From: Palsa-883 sp963847615
Lineage (GTDB): Bacteria > Pseudomonadota > Alphaproteobacteria > Acetobacterales > Acetobacteraceae
NCBI GenBank assembly: GCA_963847615.1
Contig: CAWKAN010000036.1
Location: 36,259 to 100,258 of the forward strand
DNA length: 64,000 nt
Direction: 5' to 3'
The number at the start of each line of letters is the position of its first letter. The first letter of the stretch is position 1. Of the stretch, positions 7,979 to 17,756 are shown in pieces. The translations under genes were made by a program, and so were the position numbers. The notes under the pieces are model-generated. The model had not been told where the DNA came from. It did no database searches and saw nothing but the letters and a program-made list of their open reading frames with translations.

Positions 7979-8617
7979 ATGCCGATCGAGCTCTACACGT
8001 GGAACACGCCGAATGGCCGCAAGATCAGCGCGGCGCTGGAGGAGATGGAGCTGCCGTACAACGTCCATCCGGTGAATATCGGCAAAGGCGAGCAGTTCAA
8101 CCCGGCGTTCCTGAAGATCAGCCCGAACAACCGCATCCCGGCGATCGTGGATCCCGACGGGCCCAATGGGCCGGGGGGCGGCGGGCCGATCAGCGTGTTC
8201 GAATCCGGTGCAATCCTGATCTATCTCGGTGAAAAGACCGGCAAGTTCTGGCCGAAGACGTTGCGCGAGCAGGTGCCGGTGCTGGAATGGCTGATGTGGC
8301 AGATGGGCGGTTTCGGCCCGATGCCCGGCCAGGTGCACCATTTCCTGCAGGTCGAGAACGAGCAGGACCGGCGCTATGGGCTGGAGCGCTACTCGAAGGA
8401 GACGCGCCGGCTGTATGGCGTGTTCGACAGGCGGCTGGCCGAGGTGGAATTCGCCGCCGGGCCGATCTCGATCGCCGACTTCGCCATCCTGGGCTGGGCC
8501 TGGCGGCACGAGCGGCACCAGGTGGACCTTGCCGAGTTCCCCAACGTGAAGCGCTGGTACGAGACGATGATGGCGCGCCCGGCGACCCGGCGCGGCTACG
8601 AGGTGGCGCTGTCCTGA
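7979..8617 (+). CDS. Glutathione S-transferase (YfcG/nu-like)
   Basis: 212 residues. The N-terminal thioredoxin-like domain contains LYTWNTPNGRKI, the Thr/Asn-Asn pattern of YfcG- and YghU-like (nu-class) transferases, and SVFESGAILIYLGEK, the glutathione gamma-glutamyl-binding ESxAI motif. The C-terminal helical domain has ISIADFAILGW, the usual N-capping box. Start at 7979 with GAGGGAAG 5 nt before it. It likely acts on glutathione-linked disulfides or peroxides in the cytosol. The preceding DNA is a broken HD-hydrolase gene, and an IS1182 copy follows. Confidence 0.9.
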   Translation: MPIELYTWNTPNGRKISAALEEMELPYNVHPVNIGKGEQFNPAFLKISPNNRIPAIVDPDGPNGPGGGGPISVFESGAILIYLGEKTGKFWPKTLREQVPVLEWLMWQMGGFGPMPGQVHHFLQVENEQDRRYGLERYSKETRRLYGVFDRRLAEVEFAAGPISIADFAILGWAWRHERHQVDLAEFPNVKRWYETMMARPATRRGYEVALS

Positions 8618-8953
8618 CGCGGGAGTGTCTGGCGGGGGGCGCACGGCCTCGCCGCTTGTGCCGCCGGCCAGTCGACCGAGGCAGCACCCAGCGCGTAGCG
8701 TCGCCGCGTTGCCTATGACCCTCCGTGCCAATGACGATGAGACATCGACCCGCCGGGAATTTATCCCATCTTATTCACCGCCTAGCAGCCTGTCGGACTC
8801 AAGTTTTGCCGCTGATCGGCGGAACGGCCCCGAAACCGCGTCCACGGGGGTTTTCAGTCGCTGGCGGCCGTCAGTTCCGCTCCAGGGGCCACCCCGATCG
8901 TCGTTCTCGACCTCAAGGGCCTCGGAGCGCGCGTGAAAATGCCGCGTTTCACC

Positions 8954-10337
8954 TCACCCTTGTGGACAAAGGATGAACAACCGCTTCACGTTCCAGGCCA
9001 TGGTCACAAGACTCCACTCGCCGCGCACCATGTCGATCCCACGCAGCAGGAATTGCCGAAAGCCCATCACCGATTTGATGATCCCGAACACCGGTTCCGG
9101 GATTTGCTTGCGCAAGGCATAGAGATCCCGACCTGCCCGTGTCGTCAGCCGGTGCGCCATCGCTTGCACGAGTGTTGGATTTTCAGGCGGTAACGGATCA
9201 GGGTCGAAACGCTCTGCCACCGGCGGATGATGCGGCTGCCGGCCCATGGCGATCAGCGGATCGATGCCGGCCGCCTCGCACGCGGCCACGTTCGCCGCGC
9301 TGAAATAGCCAGTATCCGCCAACAATGTGTCCACGTCCCCCAGTTCGTCAGGCAGGGCGTCGATTTGGTTTAATATCGGTTCGATTTGCTGCTTGTCGTT
9401 GACCGCTTGCACAACGTCCTGGGCGACCACCAGCAGACTGTCCGCCGCGACGGCCGCCTGCGCATTATAGCATTGTTCGAACCCACCGCCCGCCAGAGCC
9501 TGCCCCTGCGAAGGCCGGGGGCATGATGCGCGAGTCTTCATCGGTCAGATTGATCTGATCCTTGGGCAGCGGGCCTTCGACCGGCCGCTGGGGTGGCCGG
9601 CCGCCGGGCTTTTTGCCCGTGGCCGCGGTTTTTGCTTCCCGCGCCGCCAGCTTCGCCTCATGCTCCGCCATCTCCCGCGCGAAACGTTCTTTCGCGCGAG
9701 CCTCGATCTTCACACGGGCCGCCGCGAGTTTCTCCAACCGGTCCTCGCGCCGCGCCAGCTCTTCAGGGATCGACATCCCGTCCGCCATGTCCGTCTGGTC
9801 CGCCGCCTCGGCTTTCGCCAGGAGTTCGGCCACCTCGGCGTTCAATTGTGCCTCGATCTTGCCGGCGTGCTCATAGGATAACGCGCTGTGGCGGCTGGCG
9901 TTGGCGTGAATTTTGGTCCCATCCAGTGCCACCGTGCCCATCTTCAGAGCGCCCATCTCACGGGCCAGCAGCAGCGCTTTGACGAACAGCGCTTCGATGT
10001 CCTTGAGGAACCGCCGCCGGAACGTCGCGATGGTGTCGTGGTCGGGATGGTCGTTCGCCGCGATGAACCGGAACGCCACGGAATCGTCGGTCGCGCGTTC
10101 CAGCCGGCGGCTGGAAAACACCCCCGTGGCCTAGCCGTAAACCAGAACACCCAACAGCGGCGCCGGGTGGTAGGAGGCCGAACCGGTTCCGCGATACCTC
10201 TTGCTCATCGCGGTAAGGTCGAGGCCCTCAATCACTTCCACCACGAAGCGGGCCAGGTGCCTTTGGGGCAGCCATCCATCCACGGAAGGGGGCAGCAGAA
10301 AGCTGGTCAGGCGGTCGGTCGGACGAAAGTTGGCCAT
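8954..10337 (-). pseudogene. IS1182-family transposase, disrupted
   Basis: DDE transposase starting MANFRPTDRLTSFLLPPS. It continues SMSKRYRGTGS-like sequence, then is broken by TAG at 10131-10133 in place of a Tyr codon (LVYG-stop-ATGVFSSRRLE). Further on come DGTKIHANASRHSA and a long charged coiled region. At 9495-9520 a ~26-bp palindromic insertion shifts the frame between LTDEDSRIMP and GGGFEQCYNAQAAV. The C-terminal part (LLADTGYFSAANV, then FGIIKSVMGFRQFLLRG) is intact to the stop at 8954. With two lesions it cannot be functional. Confidence 0.85.
9495..9520 (+). repeat. Micro-palindrome P1 inserted in the IS1182 transposase
   Basis: AGAGCCTGCCCCTGCGAAGG followed by CCGGGG: a ~26 bp imperfect hairpin at the exact point where the transposase frame breaks. 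Close relatives lie in the IS256 transposase (22332-22356, 22975-22998) and the GxxExxY gene (59277-59305). Confidence 0.7.
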
Positions 10338-10431
10338 GCGGCAATGTCCGGCAGGAAGTGCAAATCGACGTTGCGATTCTAACATGACCCCCAACAGGCA
10401 GCCAGGCCGCAAGTCCGACAGGCTGCTAGTC

Positions 10432-10896
10432 CCGGCAATCCCGGAAGATCATGTGTACGCGGCCCGTCTGGACCCGAGGCGAAGGGTGCTGTTCAATGGG
10501 CTTGAGGCACTCGGTTGTTATGAGAACTTCCTGCTCGCCGGCATTGCCGGGCGAGACGCAGAAGGTGGTCGTGGTGTGACCTACGTGCATGCGAAACTGA
10601 TGCTGATTGACGACGTCTGGGCCACAATCGGGTCATGCAATCTGCATTCGAACTCGCTTTCGGGACACTCCGAGATGAACGTATCCGTCTGGGACTCGGC
10701 GGTCGTACGCGAGCTGCGACGCACGCTCCTCGCTGAACATCTCGGAGTGGATACAGAGCATCTGGACGACCGCGCGGCACTTCGGCTTTATCGGCGTGTT
10801 GCCCACGACAACAAACTCAGAGGAGAAAGCCGTGACTTCGACTGGCAGGGTCTTGCTTTCGCCTTGTCACCCGACGCTTACGGCAGATCGTCGTGA
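10432..10896 (+). pseudogene. Phospholipase D/cardiolipin synthase-like C-terminal fragment
   Basis: An open frame begins right at the IS1182 end and encodes the second PLD half: YVHAKLMLIDDVWATIGSCN has the HxKx4D catalytic motif followed by the typical GSCN; then SLSGHSEMNVSVWD. The first HKD motif and membrane anchor of a normal two-motif enzyme are absent, so this is a remnant, although a start inside the frame could still yield a short protein. Confidence 0.75.
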
Positions 10897-10931
10897 CGCA
10901 TTGCATGCAGCGATGCCGACGGAACCGCCTC

Positions 10932-11095
10932 TAGCCGGGACTTCTCACACTCTCGCGGGTACAGGCTCGATCCTTGCCACGCCAAGAGCTTCTAGCGCCT
11001 TGCGAACACAACCTGTATTGGCCGCAGCGCGAAAAACACTTGGCACGACAAGGCCGTTCGCCATGATCCCGCAACAGTGTGAGAAATCCGAGCTA
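10932..11095 (+). repeat. MITE-like element family B, copy 1
   Basis: 164 bp with imperfect ~28 bp terminal inverted repeats, left end TAGCCGGGACTTCTCACAC, right end its complement with a few changes. The core CTTGCGAACACAACCTGTAT and the GCACGACAAGGCCGTTCGCC stretch recur at 17.5 kb and 38.2 kb. No coding potential. Confidence 0.7.
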
Positions 11096-11422
11096 GGACC
11101 GCTCAGGGTCAGAAGCACAGATTGACCTCATGACTCCCCTCATTTTCCATTGGCGCATCACTATGGCGAAGCCAACCATGACTCTTGCAGACGTCCTTTA
11201 TTGTTCGCGACTGCTGGCTCCTTTTCGGTGCGCGCCCCGGTCAGCTGGCTCAGCTTGGCGACACCGGGGTGCGATCACTCGGCGCCCGACCATACTGCAT
11301 TGAAATCACGACATAAAAAATGAGGGGATGGTTGAGTTCTCTGCGAGCTCTGCGCCTCTTCGCGCTTCCTCTGCGTCAAAACCTTGCTTACTTGCCGGAG
11401 ATCGGGCGCTTGGGTCGCATCA
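11096..11422. other. Non-coding stretch downstream of serA
   Basis: No supportable gene. It holds a GC-poor segment around 11150-11320 and, at about 11340-11400, a member of the dispersed CTCTGCG...TCAAAACCTTGCTT repeat family that also occurs near 23.5 kb and 26.6 kb. Confidence 0.4.
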
Positions 11423-11537
11423 GAAAGCGAGATCCACCGCGGAACACGCGGAAAAGGGAATGGAATGCGCTTCGCGCAAAGCGCCCGATCTTGTCTTTTC
11501 CGCACGCTCCGCGTGTTCCGCGATGGATCTTGCTTTC
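11423..11537. repeat. Large imperfect palindrome just beyond the serA stop
   Basis: GAAAGCGAGATCCACCGCGG at the left and its near complement (CCGCGATGGATCTTGCTTTC) at the right enclose inner arms CGGAACACGCGG / CCGCGTGTTCCG. It ends 3 nt before the serA stop codon and could act as the serA transcription terminator, though no U-tract is evident. Confidence 0.65.
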
Positions 11538-11539
11538 GA

Positions 11540-13126
11540 TCAGAACGCCAGCGTGGTCGCCTGCATCACCAGCGGCAGGGTGCGGACCATCGCCAGCACC
11601 GCCTCCGGCACCGGTTCGTCGACCGAGACCAGGCAGATCGCATCGCCGCCGGGTCCGGAACGACCAAGGTGGAAGGTCGCGATGTTGATCCCCGCTCCGG
11701 CCAGCGTCGCACCGAACCGACCGATGAAGCCCGGCTTGTCCTGGTTGGTGACATACAGCATGTGCGGCGCGAACTCCGCCTCGACCGGGATCCCCTTGAT
11801 CTCCACCAGGCGCGGCCGCGCGCCGGCGAACAACGTCCCGGCGACGGAACGGGTCAGCGTGTCGGCCTCGATGGTCACGCGCACCAGGGTTTGATACTCG
11901 CTCGGCCGGTCGTGCACGGTCTCGGCGACATCGATGCCGTGCTCGCGCGCGGCGACCGGAGCGTTGACCATGTTGACGCCCTCCATCATCGGCGCCATCA
12001 GCCCGGCCAGCACGGCGGCGCTCAGCGGGCGCTGGTTCAGCTTCGCCGCGAGGCCCTCGTATTCGATCACCACGCGGCGGATCGAGCCCTCGCGCGCCTG
12101 CGTCAACTGCCCGGCGAAGCTGCCCAGCAGGCGGCACAGCTCCATGTACGGCTTCAGCCGCGGCGCGTCCTCGGCGGAGACCGAGGGCATGTTGATCGCG
12201 TTCGCCACCGCGCCGGTCAGCAGGAAGTCGCTGATCTGCTCGGCCACCTGCAGCGCGACGTTCTCCTGCGCTTCCGCGGTGGCGGCGCCGAGATGCGGCG
12301 TGCAGACGACGTTGTCGAGGCCGAACAGCGGCGAGTCGGTGGCCGGTTCGGTCTCGAACACATCGAGCGCGGCGCCGGCGACGTGGCCCGACTTGATGGC
12401 ATCGGCCAGCGCCGTCTCGTCAAGCAGGCCGCCGCGGGCGCAGTTGATGATGCGCACACCCTTGCGGGCCTTCGCCAGCGCGTCGCGGGAGAGAATATTG
12501 CGCGTCGCGTCGGTCAGCGGCGTGTGCAGCGAAATGATGTCGGCGCGCGCCAGCAGCGTGTCGAGATCGACCTTCTCGACGCCCAGGTCCGTCGCGCGCT
12601 TCTCCGCCAGGAACGGATCGTAGGCCAGCACCTTCATCCGCAGACCGATGGCGCGGTCGGCGACGATCGAGCCGATGTTGCCGCAGCCGATCAGGCCCAG
12701 CGTCTTGCCGGTGAGCTCGACCCCCATGAACCGGTTCTTCTCCCACTTGCCCGCCCTGGTGGACGCCGAGGCCTCGGGGATCTGCCTTGCCAATGCGAAC
12801 ATCATGGCGATGGCGTGCTCGGCGGTGGTGATGGTGTTGCCATGCGGCGTGTTCATCACCACGACGCCGCGCGCGGTGGCGGATTTCACATCGACATTGT
12901 CCACGCCGATGCCGGCGCGCCCGACCACCTTCAGGTTGGGCGCGGCGTCCAGCAGCTCGCGCGTGACCTTGGTGGCGGAGCGGATGGCGAGCCCGTCATA
13001 CGCCGCGATGATGCCGCGCAGCTCCGCCGGCGACAGGCCGGGCTTGAGATCGACCGCGATGCCGCGGCGGCGGAAGATGGCGACGGCGGCGGGGGAGAGT
13101 TTGTCGCTGATCAGGACTTTGGGCAT
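11540..13126 (-). CDS. serA: D-3-phosphoglycerate dehydrogenase
   Basis: 528 residues, the long (type I) SerA form. It oxidises 3-phosphoglycerate with NAD+ in the first step of serine synthesis. Order seen: catalytic domain start MPKVLISDKLSPAAV, substrate motif GRAGIGVDNVD, NAD-binding GLIGCGNIGS, Arg-containing NCARGGLLDE, catalytic-His block TPHLGAATAEAQENV, then an intervening ASB domain and a C-terminal ACT domain (YVTNQDKPGFIGRFGATLAG) for serine feedback. Start at the ATG 13124-13126. It is 158 bp downstream of serC in the same direction and likely cotranscribed, although a large hairpin separates them. Confidence 0.97.
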   Translation of the reverse strand: MPKVLISDKLSPAAVAIFRRRGIAVDLKPGLSPAELRGIIAAYDGLAIRSATKVTRELLDAAPNLKVVGRAGIGVDNVDVKSATARGVVVMNTPHGNTITTAEHAIAMMFALARQIPEASASTRAGKWEKNRFMGVELTGKTLGLIGCGNIGSIVADRAIGLRMKVLAYDPFLAEKRATDLGVEKVDLDTLLARADIISLHTPLTDATRNILSRDALAKARKGVRIINCARGGLLDETALADAIKSGHVAGAALDVFETEPATDSPLFGLDNVVCTPHLGAATAEAQENVALQVAEQISDFLLTGAVANAINMPSVSAEDAPRLKPYMELCRLLGSFAGQLTQAREGSIRRVVIEYEGLAAKLNQRPLSAAVLAGLMAPMMEGVNMVNAPVAAREHGIDVAETVHDRPSEYQTLVRVTIEADTLTRSVAGTLFAGARPRLVEIKGIPVEAEFAPHMLYVTNQDKPGFIGRFGATLAGAGINIATFHLGRSGPGGDAICLVSVDEPVPEAVLAMVRTLPLVMQATTLAF

Positions 13127-13170
13127 TGGGCGGGTGCTTTCGCGATGCGCGTCAGGGACGGGCGGTAGCG

Positions 13171-13275
13171 TTCTCCCCCTTCCCTTGCGGGAGGGGGCGG
13201 CACGCGGGACGCTGCGGTGCGACGCTGGCACCAACCCCGCCCCCCAACCCCCTCCCGCAAGGGGAGAGGGGGAGA
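13171..13275. repeat. Intergenic palindrome between serC and serA
   Basis: TTCTCCCCCTTCCCTTGCGG at the left pairs with CCCGCAAGGGGAGAGGGGGA at the right, with GGGGGCGG/CCGCCCCC pairing inside. It is an operon-internal hairpin that could stabilise or attenuate the serC-serA transcript. It differs from the composite family in layout. Confidence 0.75.
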
Positions 13276-13284
13276 GTTGGATAA

Positions 13285-14469
13285 CTACTCGGCCGCCTGG
13301 GCCGGCGCCTGCTCGGCGGCGGTGGTGGCATAGGCCCAGTCGAGCCAGGGCAGCAGCGCGGCCACGTCGGCGGGCTCGATCGTCGCCCCGGTCCAGATCC
13401 GCAGGCCCGGCGGCGAATCGCGGTGCGCCGCAATGTCGTAGGCCACGCCTTCGGCTTCCAGCAGCGCGGCGATCCGCTTGGCGACCACCCATTGCGCCTC
13501 GGCCGGCAGCGCGGCCACCCAGGGCGCGGTGATCCGGAGGCAGACCGAGGTGCAGGACCGCGTCGCCGGGTCCGCCGCCAGGAAGTCGATCCACTCGCTG
13601 CGCGCGACCCAGGCGGCGATCGCCGCGAGGCTCGCCTCGCACCGCGCCATCAGGCCGCGCAGCCCGCCGACGCTTTCCGCCCAGCGCAGGCTGTCCAGCG
13701 CATCCTCGACGCACAGCATCGAGGGCGTGTTGATCGTTTCGCCCCTGAAGACGCCCTCGTTCAGCTTGCCCTTGGCGGTCAGGCGGAAGATTTTCGGCAG
13801 CGGCCAGGGCGGCGTGTGGCTCTCCAGCCGTGCCACGGCGCGCGGCGACAGCGCCAGCATGCCGTGCGCCGCCTCCCCGCCCAGCACCTTCTGCCAGGAC
13901 CAGGTGACGACATCGAGCCGGTCCCAGGCCAGCTCCATGGCGAAGGCGGCCGAGGTCGCGTCGCAGATCGTCAGCCCGGCGCGATCCGGCGCGATCCAGT
14001 CGCCGTTCGGCACCCGCACGCCGGAGGTGGTGCCGTTCCAGGTGAACACCACGTCGCGGCTGAAATCGACCGCGGCCAGATCCGGCAGCGTGCCGTAGGG
14101 CGCCTCCAGCAGGCGCGCGTCGCTCAGCTTGAGCTGCTTGAAAATGTCGGTGGCCCAGCCGGCGCCAAAACTCTCGAACGCCACGACATCGACGCCGCGC
14201 GCGCCCAGCAGCGACCACAGCGCCAGTTCCACCGCCCCGGTGTCGGAGGCCGGCACGATGCCGAGCCGCCAGTCGGCCGGCATGCCGAGGATGGTGCGCG
14301 AGCGCTGGATCACCTCGGCCAGGCGGGCTTTCGGCGCCGCGGCGCGGTGGCTGCGGCCGAGCAGCGCGCCGGCGAGCGCGTCCAGCGAATAGCCGGGACG
14401 CTTGGCGCAAGGGCCGGAGGAGAAACGGGGATTGGCCGGACGCAGGCCCGGACGCGTGGCGATCGCCAT
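13285..14469 (-). CDS. serC: Phosphoserine aminotransferase
   Basis: 394 residues of the class V PLP aminotransferase type found in alphaproteobacteria. It converts 3-phosphohydroxypyruvate to phosphoserine with glutamate, the step after SerA. Starts MAIATRPGLRPANPRFSSGP, where NPRFSSGPCAKRPG is the family N-terminal signature; GRSHRAAAPKARL follows, and VTWSWQKVLGGEAAHGML contains the PLP-binding Lys. Upstream of serA in one operon. The region upstream of its start holds composite palindrome copy 3. Confidence 0.95.
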   Translation of the reverse strand: MAIATRPGLRPANPRFSSGPCAKRPGYSLDALAGALLGRSHRAAAPKARLAEVIQRSRTILGMPADWRLGIVPASDTGAVELALWSLLGARGVDVVAFESFGAGWATDIFKQLKLSDARLLEAPYGTLPDLAAVDFSRDVVFTWNGTTSGVRVPNGDWIAPDRAGLTICDATSAAFAMELAWDRLDVVTWSWQKVLGGEAAHGMLALSPRAVARLESHTPPWPLPKIFRLTAKGKLNEGVFRGETINTPSMLCVEDALDSLRWAESVGGLRGLMARCEASLAAIAAWVARSEWIDFLAADPATRSCTSVCLRITAPWVAALPAEAQWVVAKRIAALLEAEGVAYDIAAHRDSPPGLRIWTGATIEPADVAALLPWLDWAYATTAAEQAPAQAAE

Positions 14470-14558
14470 GACAGGCTCTCCCTTACAGAAGAGAAGCGCC
14501 CCGGTGGGGGGGCGTGACCCGGCACGGGGTTTAGGCCAGCGGCGCAGGCGGCGTCAAT

Positions 14559-14914
14559 GCGGCAACGTCGCCGTGGCCAGGCAAGCGGGGGAACGCAGCA
14601 AGGTCGGGGCTCCGCCCCGAACCCCGCCAGGGGGGCTTTGCCCCCCTGGACCCCCCACCAGAGGCAGCGGCCTCTGGACTCCATGACTGGGAGTGTGGGG
14701 AGGGGAAGGGGGCGGGTGGCGAGGCGAAGGGGCGCCGGACGGCGCCCCTTCGCCTCGCCACCCGCCCCCTTCCCCTCCCCACACTCCCAGTGAAGGGTTC
14801 CAAGGGCGAGCCCTTGGCGGGGTTCCAAGGGGCAGCGCCCCTTGGTGGGGTCCGGGGCGAAGCCCCGGCTTGCTTTTGTTTCACCCGGTTGCCTGGCCAC
14901 GGCGATGTTGCCGC
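14559..14914 (-). repeat. Composite seven-hairpin palindromic element, copy 3
   Basis: Inverted relative to copy 1 and the most clearly bounded copy: 14559-14584 and 14889-14914 are reverse complements at 25 of 26 positions, and this pair is not shared with other copies. H4 (14689-14788) is only 100 bp because the innermost hairpin is shortened on both sides equally. It lies between divergent serC and the S10 peptidase gene. Confidence 0.95.
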
Positions 14915-15019
14915 CTCGCCCAGCCCAGTCGCACGCGAACTGCACCATCGGCACCGCGTGCGGTTTGCGCTAGACGAGCGTACCGTTCGTCGCCGTCCGA
15001 GCTTCCAGGGAACCGCCCC

Positions 15020-16534
15020 ATGCGCTGCACCGCCGTGCGAACCTGCCTGCTGCTGGCCGTGCTGATCGGCGGACCGGCGGCCCAGGCCCAGGCGCCGAGC
15101 GAAGCGAGCACGCAAGCGGCGCACCCCGCCGCCCCAACGCCGAGCCCAACGCCGCTGCCGCCCGACGTCACCACCCACCACACGCTGGAACTGCCGGGCC
15201 GCACGCTGCATTTCAGCGCCACCTCCGGAGCGATCCGGCTGCGTGACGACCGCGGCGCGGCGCGCGCCGACATCGCCTTCATCGCCTACCAGCTCGACGG
15301 CGCCGAGCCGCGCAGCCGCAAGGTGACGTTCGTGCTGAACGGCGGGCCGGGCTTCGCCTCGGCCTGGCTGCAGCTCGGCGCGGTTGGGCCGTGGCGGGTC
15401 GCGCTGGGCGGCGAGGCGACCGCGCCCTCGGCCTCGCCCGAGCCGCTGGCGAACGCCGAGACCTGGCTCGATTTCACCGACCTGGTGTTCATCGATCCGG
15501 CCGACACCGGCTATTCGCGCGTGCTGACCACCAACGATGAAGTGCGCAAGCGGCTGTTCTCGGTCGGCGGCGACATCGCCTACCTGGCCGAGGTGATCCG
15601 CGACTGGCTGGACCGGTTCGGCCGCGACGTGTCGCCGAAATACCTGCTGGGCGAGAGCTACGGCGGCTTCCGCGCGCCGCGCCTGGCACGCGAGCTGGCC
15701 GCCGCGCAGGGCGTCGGCGTGGCGGGACTGGTGCTCGTCTCCCCGCTGCTCGCTGCCGGCGGACAGAGCCGGGCGTTCGAGCCGTTCTATTTTGTCGATC
15801 GGCTGCCCGCGATGACGGCGGCGGCGCGCGCGGCGCAGGGACCGGTGACGCGCGCCCAGCTTGCCGACGTCGAGCAGTACGCGGCGAGCGAGTTCCTGGT
15901 GGACGCCACGCAGGGGGAGCACGATGCCGCGGCGATCGAGCGGCGCAGCGCGCGCGTGGCGGCTTTCACCGGCCTCGATCCGGCGCTGGTGCGGCGCTAC
16001 CACGGGCTGATCACCAACACGGTGTTCCTGCACGCGCTGGACCGCGCCGCCGGGCGGGTCGCCAGCGTCTATGACGCGACGATCACCAGTGTCGATCCCT
16101 GGCCGCTGGAGACGCTGAGCGACTATGCCGATCCGGTGCTGGACGCGCTGAAGGCGCCGCTCAGCAGCGCCATGGTGACGATCTACGCGACGCGGCTGAA
16201 CTGGCGGCCCGAGTCCAGCTATCGCCTGCAAAGCCCGACCGCGTTCCACCAATGGGACTGGGGCCACGGCATGATGGGCCCGCCGCAGTCGGTGGACGCG
16301 CTGCGGACCGCGCTGGCGCTCGATCCGCACCTCCATGTGCTGATCGCGCACGGGCTGTTCGACCTGGTGACACCGTATTTCGCGACGCAGTTGCTGCTCA
16401 ACCAGATCCCGCAAGCGGGGCTGGGCGCCCGCATTCGGCTGGCAACCTATCCGGGCGGGCACATGTTCTACCTGCAGGACGCCTCGCGCGCGGCGTTCCG
16501 GGAAGCGGCGCGGGCGCTGATGGCGGGCGAATAG
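15020..16534 (+). CDS. S10-family serine carboxypeptidase-like exported peptidase
   Basis: 504 residues with a Sec signal peptide (CLLLAVLIGGPAAQAQA) and a Pro/Ala-rich linker. The peptidase core shows FVLNGGPGFASAW (oxyanion region NGGPG), LVFIDPADTGYSR, the nucleophile block YLLGESYGGFRAPRL with Ser in GESYGG, an Asp region HVLIAHGLFDLVTPYF and a terminal His in YPGGHMFYL. All triad positions are present. Such periplasmic enzymes trim C-terminal residues of peptides. AGGGA precedes the ATG at 15020 by ~8 nt. Confidence 0.92.
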   Translation: MRCTAVRTCLLLAVLIGGPAAQAQAPSEASTQAAHPAAPTPSPTPLPPDVTTHHTLELPGRTLHFSATSGAIRLRDDRGAARADIAFIAYQLDGAEPRSRKVTFVLNGGPGFASAWLQLGAVGPWRVALGGEATAPSASPEPLANAETWLDFTDLVFIDPADTGYSRVLTTNDEVRKRLFSVGGDIAYLAEVIRDWLDRFGRDVSPKYLLGESYGGFRAPRLARELAAAQGVGVAGLVLVSPLLAAGGQSRAFEPFYFVDRLPAMTAAARAAQGPVTRAQLADVEQYAASEFLVDATQGEHDAAAIERRSARVAAFTGLDPALVRRYHGLITNTVFLHALDRAAGRVASVYDATITSVDPWPLETLSDYADPVLDALKAPLSSAMVTIYATRLNWRPESSYRLQSPTAFHQWDWGHGMMGPPQSVDALRTALALDPHLHVLIAHGLFDLVTPYFATQLLLNQIPQAGLGARIRLATYPGGHMFYLQDASRAAFREAARALMAGE

Positions 16535-16765
16535 CGGTGGCTTGACCAGGCTGCTTGGCCTGGCCTGAATGTTTCGTCATCCGCGGGTTCACCCGCTTGC
16601 GTCTGGGCCCGCGCCGGCAAGCCGGTGCTGCGCCTGGTGGCAGCCGCCGTGCCGCGCCAGCCCGCATTGCTGAAGCGGCTGGCGCTGCCGCATCTACCGG
16701 CTGGCCGGCGGCGGTGCGACGCAGGGTGACGGCGCCAGGCGATGGCCGGTGGACGGCAGCGAAGC
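16535..16765. other. Intergenic, nothing recognised
   Basis: GC-rich spacer between two genes that converge here. No gene, repeat family member or terminator with a U-tract was found. Confidence 0.4.
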
Positions 16766-16963
16766 TCAGGCGACCGCGCGGTCGGCCCGCGCTGGACCGT
16801 CCTCGACTTTCACGAAGCGGACGGCGGCGAAGCGGGACTTGATCTCCACGTCGTCCATGAGGGTGATCCACCCGTCTTTGATATCGAGCACCTCGTAGAC
16901 CCTTCCCAAAGTCAGTGGGTAGGGGCCCGGGTAAATGCACTGAACCAAGTCACCGCGCTGCAT
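16766..16963 (-). CDS. Small conserved hypothetical protein
   Basis: 65 residues: MQRGDLVQCIYPGPYPLTLG, then RVYEVLDIKDGWITLMDDVE. The alternating beta pattern with GD, LTLGRVYEV and DGWITL resembles small SH3/KOW-like beta-barrel proteins common near phage or plasmid genes, but no specific family was recognised. The composition looks like real protein rather than translated noise. It stands alone, tail to tail with the S10 peptidase. Confidence 0.6.
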   Translation of the reverse strand: MQRGDLVQCIYPGPYPLTLGRVYEVLDIKDGWITLMDDVEIKSRFAAVRFVKVEDGPARADRAVA

Positions 16964-17408
16964 CTTCGCCCCCCGCCAGGATTGTTTGGCGTATAACGGT
17001 GCCTTGTCGGTCCATTAACGGTCCGAATCGTGGCCTGTCAAGCGTCATCCAGGCGATCCCGCTGGAGTTGAGGCTGGTTCTTGACAATTTGTTACATTGG
17101 GTTGAGGCGCCCGACGAGAACGGGCGTATCGGCACCAACCCGGGCAACTCCTGGATGTTGGTTCCAGCGTTGAACTGGCGCGGCGTCCCGATTGGCTGGC
17201 GAAGGTCCCGTCTTGGTAGTGGTGGACATTCGGCGCGGCGTGATCTGCGGCCTGCGCGACCAGCCGGGGTCGGGGCCGAGAGGCCGACCCGAGTCGCCTT
17301 GGCGATAAACCAATGGGGCACTTGCAGCCGGTCGCGGGCTTGCTGCGGCGCCGCAGGGCGGATGGCTGCGGCTGCTTCCGGGCGCCGGCCGCGCGATGCG
17401 GGCCAGGC
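16964..17408. other. Intergenic stretch without recognised gene
   Basis: Moderately GC-rich DNA with short direct repeats of GGTTGAGGC/GGTTCTTG type but no frame with convincing protein character on either strand and no ribosome-binding site. Confidence 0.4.
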
Positions 17409-17588
17409 GGCATGTCCCACCCTGTCGCGGGCGCTGGCCTGGTGCTTGCCGCGCTCAAGCGACCATGGGGGTTTTCGCGCCTTGCGAAGACAACCTTTAT
17501 TGGCGGCGGTGCAAAAACCCCCAGGCTCCCTCGGGGCACGACAATGACCTTCGCCATCGTCCTGCAACATGATGCGACCCGCGGGCTG
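17409..17588 (+). repeat. MITE-like element family B, degenerate copy 2
   Basis: Core TTTTCGCGCCTTGCGAAGAC through GGCGGCGG and CACGACAATGACCTTCGCCA matches the copies at 10932 and 38117. The terminal repeats are eroded (CCCTGTCGCGGG still visible on the left). Confidence 0.6.
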
Positions 17589-17756
17589 GGCCGCGGAGGG
17601 GGCGTGGCGCGTGATCCAGCCGCGACACCGCATCCGGCTTCGGTCCCGCCCAAGACCGGCATATCTCATTGGTGCGTCTCGTGGGTTGGGTTTTTTGACC
17701 GGGTTGCGATTGGACGCGAAAAGCCACCCGGCCACTTCCTGCCTGCCGGATCAATG

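Larger units (their letters stand above)
8782..10429 (-). mobile_element. IS1182-family insertion sequence, decayed
   Basis: An 18-bp perfect terminal inverted repeat (CTAGCAGCCTGTCGGACT at 8782-8799 and its complement at 10412-10429) bounds 1648 bp. The outermost CTAG may be a 4-bp target duplication or part of the repeat. The transposase inside is disabled. On the right the IS abuts the C-terminal half of a phospholipase D gene whose first half is not present on the left, so DNA was lost at this site. Confidence 0.85.

Noticed and set aside
11540..14410. One continuous minus-strand frame spanning serA and serC
   Set aside because: serC is in a different frame with its own start and stop; the open gap only reflects scarcity of stop codons. 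Not a fusion gene.
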